Origin: an uncultured Campylobacter sp.
GTDB taxonomy: Bacteria > Campylobacterota > Campylobacteria > Campylobacterales > Campylobacteraceae
Assembly: GCA_900539505.1 (NCBI GenBank)
Contig: UQCL01000035.1
Coordinates: 1 to 23,262, forward strand
Direction: 5' to 3'
DNA: 23,262 bases
The translations under genes were made by a program, and so were the position numbers. Position 1 is the stretch's first letter; every line of letters starts with the position of its first letter. Shown piece after piece: positions 7,696 through 14,586 of the stretch. The notes under the pieces are model-generated. The model saw only the letters and a program-made list of their open reading frames with translations. It searched no databases and was not told the DNA's origin.

Positions 7696-8117
7696 TGCGC
7701 GTCCTTTCGCACGACTGGCGCGGCGCCGCTTAGTAGGTCGTGTAAATTTAATCTATCTTTGCGAAAGAAGCAGATCAAAAGCCCGATGACGCTAAAGCCT
7801 GCAAACACGAAGCATCCAAAGCGAGCTAGCGCCCTAAAAAAGCTTACTTTGCGTCCGCTGCGAACGTCGATGAGGTAAAGCCCTGCGAGCTTATAGCCAG
7901 GCGTTTGGGCGCTGCGGGCGTAAAATGCCGCGCAAATCGCGCCGTATGCGAGCCAGATAAGTGCGATCGCGGCTTGGTTACGCCACAGAGCCTCTTTCGA
8001 GCCCAAGACGAGATAGGTAACGCCGTAAAATAGGGGCATCGCGATGATGAAAAGATCGACGATGAAGGCCTTTACGCGCAGAAAAATCGGTGAAATTTTA
8101 GCTTTTTGTTTTGCCAT
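7692..8117 (-). CDS. RDD-family membrane protein
   Basis: This is a 141-residue RDD-domain protein with three membrane helices, around residues 16-36, 43-63 and 97-117. The family's conserved charges are present: R14 and D21 in the first helix region (RVKAFIVDLF) and the TPGYKLAGLYLIDVRSG loop, followed by FFRALARF. Most RDD proteins have no known biochemical role; some are implicated in ion exchange. The ATG has only a weak GGATC site. It overlaps rnhB by four bases and lies 97 bases downstream of pyrE on the same strand. Confidence 0.85.
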   Translation of the reverse strand: MAKQKAKISPIFLRVKAFIVDLFIIAMPLFYGVTYLVLGSKEALWRNQAAIALIWLAYGAICAAFYARSAQTPGYKLAGLYLIDVRSGRKVSFFRALARFGCFVFAGFSVIGLLICFFRKDRLNLHDLLSGAAPVVRKDAQ

Positions 8118-8214
8118 TTTGATCCGTTTTAGATTAAATTTTAAAATTCCGGCGCGCTAAAGCCGAGAGAATAAAATTTAATCTCGCTGCGGTTTCTTAG
8201 CAGCAAATCGGCGC

Positions 8215-8826
8215 CTAGTTTCCGCGACTACCAGGCTTGATTGCCTTGCTTCCGGCGGCACAAAGCGGGCAAGTCGCGGGCTCGTAAATTTCAAACTCGA
8301 AATTGCCTAGCGCAAAAAACGGCTTATCCGCGGGCAGCTTGGCGCCAGCCTTAGCACTGCTGCCCGCTAAATTTGCGACCTTGCAAAATCCACGATTGGC
8401 AAGCGCAGCAAAGCCCGCGACCTCGCCGCCTAGGTTTTCGATGAGCTTTGCGCTCTCAAGAGCCGAGCCGCCCGTCGTGACGATGTCTTCGCAGACGATA
8501 AATCTCTCGCCCTTATGCACTTCAAAGCCGCGTCGCAGGCTCATTACGCGATCTACGCGCTCGGTAAATATGAAGCGTTTTTTTGCCGCGCGAGCTAGCT
8601 CGTAGCCCGCTAAAATTCCGCCCAGCGCGGGCGAGCAGACGCTATCAAACTCCACGCCCGCTTTTTCGATGATAGCGGCGAGTTCGTCCGCAAGCCGTCC
8701 CGCGAGCCGCGGATCCTCAAGTACTTTGGCGCTTTGCAGATAGAATTCCGAGTGGTTGCCGCTTGAAAGCAGAAAATGCCCTCGCAGATATGCGCCGCAG
8801 TCGCGATAGATTTTTTCTATATTCAC
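8215..8826 (-). CDS. pyrE: Orotate phosphoribosyltransferase
   Basis: This 203-residue enzyme converts orotate and PRPP to orotidine 5'-phosphate in pyrimidine synthesis. The PRPP-binding motif FIVCEDIVTTGGS lies at 109-121. SPALGGILAGYELA (65-78) and MSLRRGFEV (95-103) are also typical. The C-terminal CPLCxxGSKAIKPGSRG segment is usual for this family in epsilonproteobacteria. It starts with GTG at 8826, three bases after the frr stop, with AAGG in the end of frr as ribosome site; coupling to frr is likely. Confidence 0.96.
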   Translation of the reverse strand: MNIEKIYRDCGAYLRGHFLLSSGNHSEFYLQSAKVLEDPRLAGRLADELAAIIEKAGVEFDSVCSPALGGILAGYELARAAKKRFIFTERVDRVMSLRRGFEVHKGERFIVCEDIVTTGGSALESAKLIENLGGEVAGFAALANRGFCKVANLAGSSAKAGAKLPADKPFFALGNFEFEIYEPATCPLCAAGSKAIKPGSRGN

Positions 8827-8829
8827 AGC

Positions 8830-9387
8830 TCAAACCTTCAAAAGCTCGGCTTCTTTGGCCTTGACTGCGTCGTCGATTTTACTTGAGTAAGAGTCGGTGA
8901 TCTTTTGCACCTCGTCGTAGCCCTTTTTGGCGTCGTCTTCGGAGATCGCTTTGTCTTTTTCGAGCTTTTTGATTTCGTCGTTAGCGTCTTTGCGGACATT
9001 GCGAATGCCGATTTTGGCCTTCTCGCCCATCGCTTTGGCCTTTTTGGCGTTTTCTTGGCGTTGCTCGACCGTCATCGGCGGGAAAAATAGCTTCACACTC
9101 TCGCCGTCATTAGTTGGGTTTACGCCGATATTCGCCGCTGCGATCGCGCTTTCGATCGTCTTTAGCATCGGTTTTTCCCACGGCGTGATCGAAATCGTTA
9201 CCGCATCGGTCGAAAGGACGGTCGCGACCTGATTTAGCGGAGTTTGCGAGCCGTAATAATCCACGAAAATATGATCTAGGATCGCCACACTCACCTTGCC
9301 GGTGCGTAGCGTCGTAAAGTCCTTTTTCAAAGCCTCGATAGCTCGATCGCCGTTTGCTCTTTGCTCTTTGTAGATAGCTTCTAGCAT
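8830..9387 (-). CDS. frr: Ribosome recycling factor
   Basis: This 185-residue protein releases ribosomes from mRNA after termination together with EF-G. It has the standard RRF length and landmarks: LRTGKVSVAILDHIFVDYYG near residues 27-46 followed by TPLNQVA, the central VNPTNDGESVKLFFPP, and a long helical C-terminal half. The ATG at 9387 follows AAAGGATTTG. It heads an frr-pyrE unit with a good -10 hexamer upstream. Confidence 0.97.
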   Translation of the reverse strand: MLEAIYKEQRANGDRAIEALKKDFTTLRTGKVSVAILDHIFVDYYGSQTPLNQVATVLSTDAVTISITPWEKPMLKTIESAIAAANIGVNPTNDGESVKLFFPPMTVEQRQENAKKAKAMGEKAKIGIRNVRKDANDEIKKLEKDKAISEDDAKKGYDEVQKITDSYSSKIDDAVKAKEAELLKV

Positions 9388-9414
9388 TCAAATCCTTTAA
9401 ATAAAATTTGCGAA

Positions 9415-9420
9415 ATTATA
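9415..9420 (-). promoter_or_regulatory. Predicted -10 box for frr-pyrE
   Basis: TATAAT reads on the minus strand 28 bases before the frr ATG and is preceded by T-rich DNA, as is usual for Campylobacter sigma-70 promoters, which lack a conserved -35. The assignment rests on sequence only. Confidence 0.6.
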
Positions 9421-9442
9421 GCGTTTAAAAAATAAGAATAGC

Positions 9443-9473
9443 ATTTAAAAGCGCGGATTTTGCGCTTTTAAAT
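9443..9473 (-). terminator. Hairpin after secG, probable terminator
   Basis: A perfect 12-bp inverted repeat (ATTTAAAAGCGC with GCGCTTTTAAAT) and a 7-base loop lie 15 bases downstream of the secG stop on the minus strand. The T-rich tail (TATTCTTATTTTTT) begins two bases after the stem, so termination may be partial. Confidence 0.5.
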
Positions 9474-9488
9474 TTTAAAATTTAGAGT

Positions 9489-10019
9489 TTATTTGGTTGT
9501 GTTTTGATCTGCGGAAGCAGCGCTCGCATTGGTATCGCTTGCGGCGCTTGATGCTTGCGACCGAGCAGACGCGCTAGCTGCGGCAGTATCGGTCGCAGGA
9601 GCTGCGGGTGCTTCGATTTTCATATCCGTCGCATTGGTCTCGCCGCTAATTATGGAATTTGATTCGGTGCTTGCCGGAGCGAAATTAGGCTTTGCGCCTG
9701 AAGCTGGGATGGATGGCACGCCAGGGACAGCGTTTGGCCCGGATTTAGTAGCATTTGCCTCGATCTTGACGCGATCGACTACGGAAGATTTAGCATCTTG
9801 CTGATAGAAATACGCAAGCACAAGTGTATTTATCACGAATAAAATTCCCATTGCAGCGGTAAATTTAGCTAAAAACCCCGCAGGCCCCTTCGCTCCGAAT
9901 AAGCTTTCGTTGCTTCCGCTGTATGCGCCAAGCCCAATAGAAGAGCTCTTTTGCAGCAGAACGGAGATCGTAATTATCACGGCGAAGACGACTTGTAAAA
10001 CCAAAAATAACGTAGTCAC
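9489..10019 (-). CDS. secG: Preprotein translocase subunit SecG with long periplasmic tail
   Basis: This is a 176-residue SecG, the small stimulatory subunit of the SecYEG channel. It has two membrane helices (about 2-22 and 53-73) flanking the conserved loop that includes SGSNESLFGAKGPAGFLAK. It has a low-complexity Ala/Ser/Thr/Pro tail from about residue 80 to the end, longer than the usual tail. That tail, expected in the periplasm by analogy with E. coli SecG, holds four D/E-x-N-x-S/T sequons: EANAT (87-91), ETNAT (127-131), DTNAS (162-166) and DQNTT (171-175). It starts with GTG at 10019, supported by AAAAGG and the hydrophobic N-terminus. Its position between the BI-1 gene and frr matches C. 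jejuni from memory. Confidence 0.93.
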   Translation of the reverse strand: MTTLFLVLQVVFAVIITISVLLQKSSSIGLGAYSGSNESLFGAKGPAGFLAKFTAAMGILFVINTLVLAYFYQQDAKSSVVDRVKIEANATKSGPNAVPGVPSIPASGAKPNFAPASTESNSIISGETNATDMKIEAPAAPATDTAAASASARSQASSAASDTNASAASADQNTTK

Positions 10020-10050
10020 TATAAAACCTTTTGAAAAAATTGAATTTGCG

Positions 10051-10056
10051 ATTATA
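10051..10056 (-). promoter_or_regulatory. Predicted -10 box for secG
   Basis: TATAAT on the minus strand lies 31 bases before the GTG of secG, within AT-rich DNA and just downstream of the hairpin that ends the BI-1 gene. Confidence 0.55.
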
Positions 10057-10086
10057 ATAAAAGATTTATAAATTTTAAGTTAAGAG

Positions 10087-10107
10087 TGCACCGCACGAAG
10101 CGGTGCA
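10087..10107 (-). terminator. Hairpin after the BI-1 gene, probable terminator
   Basis: TGCACCGC and GCGGTGCA form a perfect 8-bp G+C-rich stem with a 5-base loop, seven bases after the stop codon. The trailing CTCTTAACTT is a poor T-run, so efficiency is uncertain. Confidence 0.5.
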
Positions 10108-10113
10108 TAGAAT

Positions 10114-10809
10114 TTAGTCTCTGCTTGCGCCGAAAATTCTTAGCAGCGAAAGGAAGAGGTTGTAGATGTTTAGATACATATCTACGGCAGCCATTATCGG
10201 TGAAGTGTAGGTGCCGTTTATGATATTTTTAGTATCGTAGATGATATACATCGAAAAGATTAAAGCCGAAAAAGCTGAAATCGCTATATCAAGTACGGTG
10301 CTTTTGAAAAAGAAGTAGTTCAAAAGGCTTAGCACGATAATAGCCACAAGCGATACCAATAGCGGCTTGCCCCAAGAATCGAAATTTGTCTTTGTATTCA
10401 TCGCGTAAACGGTAAGAGCACCGAAAGTAATCGCCGTAGCCACAAACGCATGCGTTACTACGTCTCCGGCACCCGCTGCGATATAAATAGCGATCAATTT
10501 ACCTAGAGTAAGACCGGTAATAAAGGTAAATGCAAAAAGCAAAACCAGCGCGATCGTGTTGGCGCCGCGATTTACGGCTGCTTGCATACCGAAGATCAGC
10601 CCCATTAAAAGTACTAGATATAAAAATGGATGAATGGCCAAGCTCACACCAAAGCTCATCGCCACAAAAGCCCCTGCCGCCGCAGCTATCATCGAAGCGG
10701 TTAAAAGCGCATAGGTTTGTTTAATAGTCTGAGAGATTCGTCCTTGTTCCAGTGATGCGTCCGATAGCTCGTAGCCATCCGCGTAATTTCGCCTGTCGTA
10801 TAGACTCAT
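10114..10809 (-). CDS. Bax inhibitor-1/YccA-family membrane protein
   Basis: This is a 231-residue inner-membrane protein with about seven helices after a hydrophilic N-terminus of some 30 residues. The C-terminal signature of the BI-1 (TMBIM) family is clear: YIIYDTKNIINGTY at 188-201, then AAVDMYLNIYNLFLSLLRIFG. E. coli YccA of this family modulates FtsH proteolysis, and other members are calcium-leak channels; which applies here is unknown. The ATG follows AAGGAGAAAA. It is divergent from the carbonic anhydrase gene, as I recall for C. jejuni Cj0236c/Cj0237. Confidence 0.93.
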   Translation of the reverse strand: MSLYDRRNYADGYELSDASLEQGRISQTIKQTYALLTASMIAAAAGAFVAMSFGVSLAIHPFLYLVLLMGLIFGMQAAVNRGANTIALVLLFAFTFITGLTLGKLIAIYIAAGAGDVVTHAFVATAITFGALTVYAMNTKTNFDSWGKPLLVSLVAIIVLSLLNYFFFKSTVLDIAISAFSALIFSMYIIYDTKNIINGTYTSPIMAAVDMYLNIYNLFLSLLRIFGASRD

Positions 10810-10910
10810 ATTTTTCTCCTTCTTTTGATTTATGAGCGGGGAGTTTAGCGAAAATTTGGTAAATATATAATTAAAAATTCCCAGAATTCTATCTATTTAT
10901 GAAAGTAATA

Positions 10911-10916
10911 TATAAT
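10911..10916 (+). promoter_or_regulatory. Predicted -10 box of the carbonic anhydrase-MscS-SOD operon
   Basis: TATAAT in the context AGTAATATATAATTCCC lies 24 bases before the carbonic anhydrase ATG. The region upstream is strongly AT-rich. Confidence 0.6.
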
Positions 10917-10940
10917 TCCCGACTTTTTTAAGGAGAAAGT

Positions 10941-11609
10941 ATGCCCAGCCAGTTAATAAACGGAGCTATTAAATTTATGGAAGAAAATTTTGCCGAGCAT
11001 GCCGAGCTTTTCGGGAGTCTGGCAAATCATCAAAAGCCCCACACGCTTTTTATCGGCTGCTCCGACTCGCGCGTGGTACCAAGCCTAATTACTTCGACGC
11101 TTCCAGGAGAGCTTTTCGTCGTGCGAAATATCGCAAACGTCGTTCCTCCATACCGCATTAGCGAGGAATTTTTAGCGACTACCTCAGCGATTGAATACGC
11201 GCTGTATTCGCTAAATATCAAAAATATCATCGTTTGCGGGCACAGCAACTGCGGAGGCTGCGCTGCGCTGTTTTACGATGCTAAAAAGCTCGAAAAAATT
11301 CCAAACGTAAGGCGCTGGCTAAATTTAATGCAGCCCGTAAAAGACGAGGTCGAAAAGCTAAAAGATATCGGTGCCGACAAGCGCGAGTGGATCACCGAGC
11401 GATTAAATATTATAAATTCCATGCAAAATTTACTTAGTTTTCCTGGCATCAAAGACGCCTACAAAAACGGCGAGATTAAAATTTACGGCTGGCACTACGT
11501 CATCGAAACGGGCGAGCTATTCAACTACGACGACGAAGGCGCGCATTTTACGCTATTAAATAAGGGAATGGATTATGAAAAAATCTATAATCAGCTTTTT
11601 AACGATTAG
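10941..11609 (+). CDS. Beta-class carbonic anhydrase
   Basis: This is a 222-residue zinc enzyme interconverting CO2 and bicarbonate. The beta-class signatures are intact: C40, D42 and R44 in IGCSDSRVVP, and H101 and C104 in VCGHSNCGGC. The zinc ligands are therefore Cys-His-Cys with the Asp/Arg dyad. The ATG follows AAGGAGAAAGT. The end overlaps the MscS gene by 35 bases, so they form one transcript. The C. jejuni counterpart in the same context (Cj0237, from memory) is needed for growth at low CO2, which is the likely role here. Confidence 0.95.
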   Translation: MPSQLINGAIKFMEENFAEHAELFGSLANHQKPHTLFIGCSDSRVVPSLITSTLPGELFVVRNIANVVPPYRISEEFLATTSAIEYALYSLNIKNIIVCGHSNCGGCAALFYDAKKLEKIPNVRRWLNLMQPVKDEVEKLKDIGADKREWITERLNIINSMQNLLSFPGIKDAYKNGEIKIYGWHYVIETGELFNYDDEGAHFTLLNKGMDYEKIYNQLFND

Positions 11610-13689
11610 TCTTTTTAGCGCCGCTTTAGCGTTTGCAGATCTCAACACGACCGGCGAGGGAAGCTTTGTAGAGACAAATTCTTCCGCTCCAGAGGCAAAT
11701 CTTACTTTAGAAAACAACAAAACCGAGATCAAAAAGGAAGTCGCTAAAATTTTATCCAAATCCCTCGGTGCGGAGGATGGCAATAAAACTGAAGTAATAA
11801 ATATGATCGCAGAAAAGGTCGCCAAAACGGAGACTTCGCAGAAAAAAACTCCTAATGGAGAGACGCTTATCTCTGTAATCAAAGAGATTAAAAAGCTAAA
11901 TTTGCAGCGCAGTTCTTTGCTTAACGGCGGCGACGCCAACGCGAGCAAAAACGAGCTGGACGCCATCGATCGCAATAAAGCCAAGCTCTTTGATCGCCTA
12001 CCTTTCGCGATTACACAGCAGGATATGGATATCGAAAGCATAATGTCGTATGCACAAAATAAAAAGAACATCCAAACTACGCTAAAAAAATACGCTAAAA
12101 AGCAGAGCTCTCCCGAATACGTAAATGCAAGCGCGGATTGGGAAAAAATGGAAATGGCAGAGATCTTTTATACCTCACTTATGAAAATTGAGGATATGTT
12201 TGTAAACGGCGCAAGCAGAAGCGCGCTTGAAAGTGAGCTAAGTAGCACGCTACTAAATATCCAAACTAGGGATTTTAGCAAACTTAATGATTTGAAAAAT
12301 AATCTAAGCAGTCAAGAGCAGATAGACGCCTTAGAGTCTAAAATCAACGATTTGAAAAACGATAAACAGACCTACGACGAGGTGCTTACGTATCTGTCGC
12401 GAAATAGCGATCTGCTTGCAAGTAGCGTGGTTTTTACGAGCTTAAATTTTAAATCGGTGATCGATTATATCAACGATAAAATTCCGTTTAAGCTCAGCCA
12501 CGTAAATTTCGGCAAGCTCATTCTAATCACGCTGATTACGCTATTTTTCTACTCGCTTCGCAGACTGCTTGCCAACATCATCTATTTCGTATTTAAATTC
12601 TTTAATAAAAGCTTTTCTCTGGATAGCGAAACTCTAAAAACGCAAGTAGTAGGCATCATCAAGCGTCCGATGGGTATTTTGCTGATCGCTTATTCGGTCG
12701 ATATCTGTCTTAGTATATTTTATTATCCGGCGCCTGTGCCGATAAAATTTGCAAATTTATTCTCGATCGTTTACGTGGTGCTTTGGGCATGGCTCATTAT
12801 CGAAATCATTGATGGTTACGGTATTGTCGTGCTTGGAAACATCACGAAAAAAGGCGTCAGAAAAGATATCATAAATTTAGTCGTTAAAATTCTATACGTC
12901 ATCGTAATCATCATCGCCGCACTTTTGGTGCTAAAGCGTCTAGGCTTTGACATCTCGGCGCTTATGGCATCGCTTGGAATCGGCGGACTTGCGATCGCAT
13001 TTGCGACCAAGGACATCATCGCGAATTTCTTCTCATCCGTGATGCTATTGTTTGATAACTCGTTCTCGCAAGGAGATTGGGTCGTATTAGGCGACATAGA
13101 AGGAAACGTCGTAGAAACAGGCTTTAGAAAGACGACTATAAGAACCTTTGACAATGCTCTTGTTTTTGTGCCGAATTCCAACATAATGGCGCAAAATATC
13201 AAAAACTGGAGCCGCAGGAAGGTAGGACGGAATTTAAAGCTTACCGTAGGCGTCGAATACGGCGCGAGCACGGATCAACTGCGAAAGTGCGTAAACGACA
13301 TCAAAGAAATGCTAAAATCTCACCCGGGCATCGCTCAGTCTGCAGATACGGCATTAAATTCCAAAGATTTTCGTATGCGCTATAGACAAAATATGGTCTC
13401 TATCGACGATTTAGCGGGCTATAAAAGCACTATGTTCGTGGCGCTAGATAGCTTTGGCGATTCGTCTATTAATATTTTAGTTTACTGCTTCACAAAAACC
13501 GTAATATGGGCAAATTTCATCCAAACTAAAGAGGATGTTTTATTTAAAATAATGGAGATCGTGGAGCAAAACGGACTATCGTTTGCCTTCCCATCGCAGA
13601 GCGTTTATATCGAAAATATCCCGGAAATAGCAAGCGAATGCGTAAAATCAAAAGTAAATTCCAACGACAAAGGAGAGCAAAATGGCTGA
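11575..13689 (+). CDS. MscS-family mechanosensitive channel with large glycosylation-prone periplasmic domain
   Basis: This 704-residue protein has a signal peptide (about 1-21), a helical periplasmic domain (22-310), and membrane helices near 312-343, 362-383, 393-420 and 433-454. The pore helix and beta domain of MscS follow: SLGIGGLAIAFATKDIIANF at 466-485, then LLFDNSFSQGDWV and RTFDNALVFVPNS (523-535). The product should release solutes on hypo-osmotic shock. Six bacterial N-glycosylation sequons cluster at N24, N35, N42, N48, N70 and N122. The start at 11575 lies inside the carbonic anhydrase gene; it is preferred because it gives a clean signal peptide and has AAGGGAATGG upstream. It overlaps the following miniprotein gene by eight bases. 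The gene is in the place of C. jejuni Cj0238 by recollection. Confidence 0.93.
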   Translation: MKKSIISFLTISLFSAALAFADLNTTGEGSFVETNSSAPEANLTLENNKTEIKKEVAKILSKSLGAEDGNKTEVINMIAEKVAKTETSQKKTPNGETLISVIKEIKKLNLQRSSLLNGGDANASKNELDAIDRNKAKLFDRLPFAITQQDMDIESIMSYAQNKKNIQTTLKKYAKKQSSPEYVNASADWEKMEMAEIFYTSLMKIEDMFVNGASRSALESELSSTLLNIQTRDFSKLNDLKNNLSSQEQIDALESKINDLKNDKQTYDEVLTYLSRNSDLLASSVVFTSLNFKSVIDYINDKIPFKLSHVNFGKLILITLITLFFYSLRRLLANIIYFVFKFFNKSFSLDSETLKTQVVGIIKRPMGILLIAYSVDICLSIFYYPAPVPIKFANLFSIVYVVLWAWLIIEIIDGYGIVVLGNITKKGVRKDIINLVVKILYVIVIIIAALLVLKRLGFDISALMASLGIGGLAIAFATKDIIANFFSSVMLLFDNSFSQGDWVVLGDIEGNVVETGFRKTTIRTFDNALVFVPNSNIMAQNIKNWSRRKVGRNLKLTVGVEYGASTDQLRKCVNDIKEMLKSHPGIAQSADTALNSKDFRMRYRQNMVSIDDLAGYKSTMFVALDSFGDSSINILVYCFTKTVIWANFIQTKEDVLFKIMEIVEQNGLSFAFPSQSVYIENIPEIASECVKSKVNSNDKGEQNG

Positions 13690-13855
13690 TTTCGATGATT
13701 TCGAAGACGAAGAGTTCGATGAGGACGAATACGAGGACGATGATTTAATCGGAGGCGACGAGAGTTACAACTACAACTACGACGAGGATGATTACAGCTA
13801 CGAAGACGACGACGGTTTCAACGATTATAGCGATTTGGACAGCGAGGATTATTAG
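13682..13855 (+). CDS. Extremely acidic 57-residue miniprotein
   Basis: This small gene starts with ATG at 13682, inside the end of the MscS gene, directly after AAAGGAGAGCAAA, the best ribosome site in the operon. Of 57 residues, 30 are Asp or Glu and 8 are Tyr, and there is no Lys, Arg, His or Cys. It begins MADFDDFEDEEFDEDEYEDD and ends SDLDSEDY. It has no signal peptide or membrane helix. The stop codon TAG shares its G with the GTG start of the SOD-like gene. The sequence is not a simple codon repeat. Possible roles are a metal or cation-binding buffer, a partner of basic surfaces, or a regulator of the channel. I recognise no family. The coupling on both sides argues that it is really translated. 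Confidence 0.8.
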   Translation: MADFDDFEDEEFDEDEYEDDDLIGGDESYNYNYDEDDYSYEDDDGFNDYSDLDSEDY

Positions 13856-14586
13856 TGTTTAGATCCAGGGCGCTGCCTTTTGATCCGCGCACGAATAAAA
13901 TCGCGAGCTTGCAAAGCTTAAAATTTCATCACGGCGGGCTTTACGAGGATTATATCGCTGGTCTGAACCGAGATATTGCGGATACGCCGATACAAAACGC
14001 AGATCTTTTTACGATCATCACGCAGTCTTTCAGGGAGGCGCACGGCGAGGAGTGCGAGTTTTCGCAAATTTCAAAGCTTTATCAAATTTGCCTAGGTTTT
14101 AGCCGTATTTTTAACAATGCCTCTGAAATTTACAACCACGATTTTTACTTCGATTGTATCGCGCAGCCAAGCGAGCCTAGCGGCGAGTTCGCGGACGCTT
14201 TAGCACAGACTTTCGGCGAGATGGAAAATTTTAAAAGCGAGTTTTTAAAGCGCGCGCTGGGGCTTTTTGGCAGCGGCTGGTGCTGGCTCGTGTGCGACGA
14301 GAGCGACGCAAATTTAGAAATCATCACGACGCAAAATGCGGACACGCCGATCGTACGGGGTAAAATTCCACTGCTTGCCTGCGATCTTTGGGAGCACGCC
14401 TACTACATAGACTATCAAAATGCGCGCAAATCCTACGTGGAGAGCTTCTTGCGTTTTGCGGATTTCGGCTTTGCAAGCGACGCCTATTCGTGGGCAAAAA
14501 AGCAAGGACTTGGCTCCGTGAAGCTCTACATCGGCGAGCTTCACCCCGCTGCCTCCTCGCGCTGCGATTGCGGCTGCTGCGGATAA
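13855..14586 (+). CDS. Divergent Fe/Mn superoxide dismutase homologue with Cys-rich tail
   Basis: This 243-residue SodB-family protein is longer than the roughly 195-220 of ordinary Fe-SODs. All four metal ligands align: H25 (KFHHGG), H95 (YNHDFYFDC), D177 and H181 (CDLWEHAYY). LFGSGWCWLV and the dimer motif WEHAYYIDYQNAR are retained. Unusual points: the HxxxHH region reads HHGGLYEDY, so the His pair equivalent to E. coli H30/H31 is Leu29/Tyr30; the Gln69 equivalent is Glu91; about 25 extra residues lie near 60-85; and the C-terminus adds a tail ending RCDCGCCG (C237, C239, C241, C242). The GTG start is supported by GAGG upstream, overlap with the miniprotein stop, and the SodB-like N-terminus MFRSRALPFD. 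Activity cannot be assumed. Confidence 0.88.
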   Translation: MFRSRALPFDPRTNKIASLQSLKFHHGGLYEDYIAGLNRDIADTPIQNADLFTIITQSFREAHGEECEFSQISKLYQICLGFSRIFNNASEIYNHDFYFDCIAQPSEPSGEFADALAQTFGEMENFKSEFLKRALGLFGSGWCWLVCDESDANLEIITTQNADTPIVRGKIPLLACDLWEHAYYIDYQNARKSYVESFLRFADFGFASDAYSWAKKQGLGSVKLYIGELHPAASSRCDCGCCG

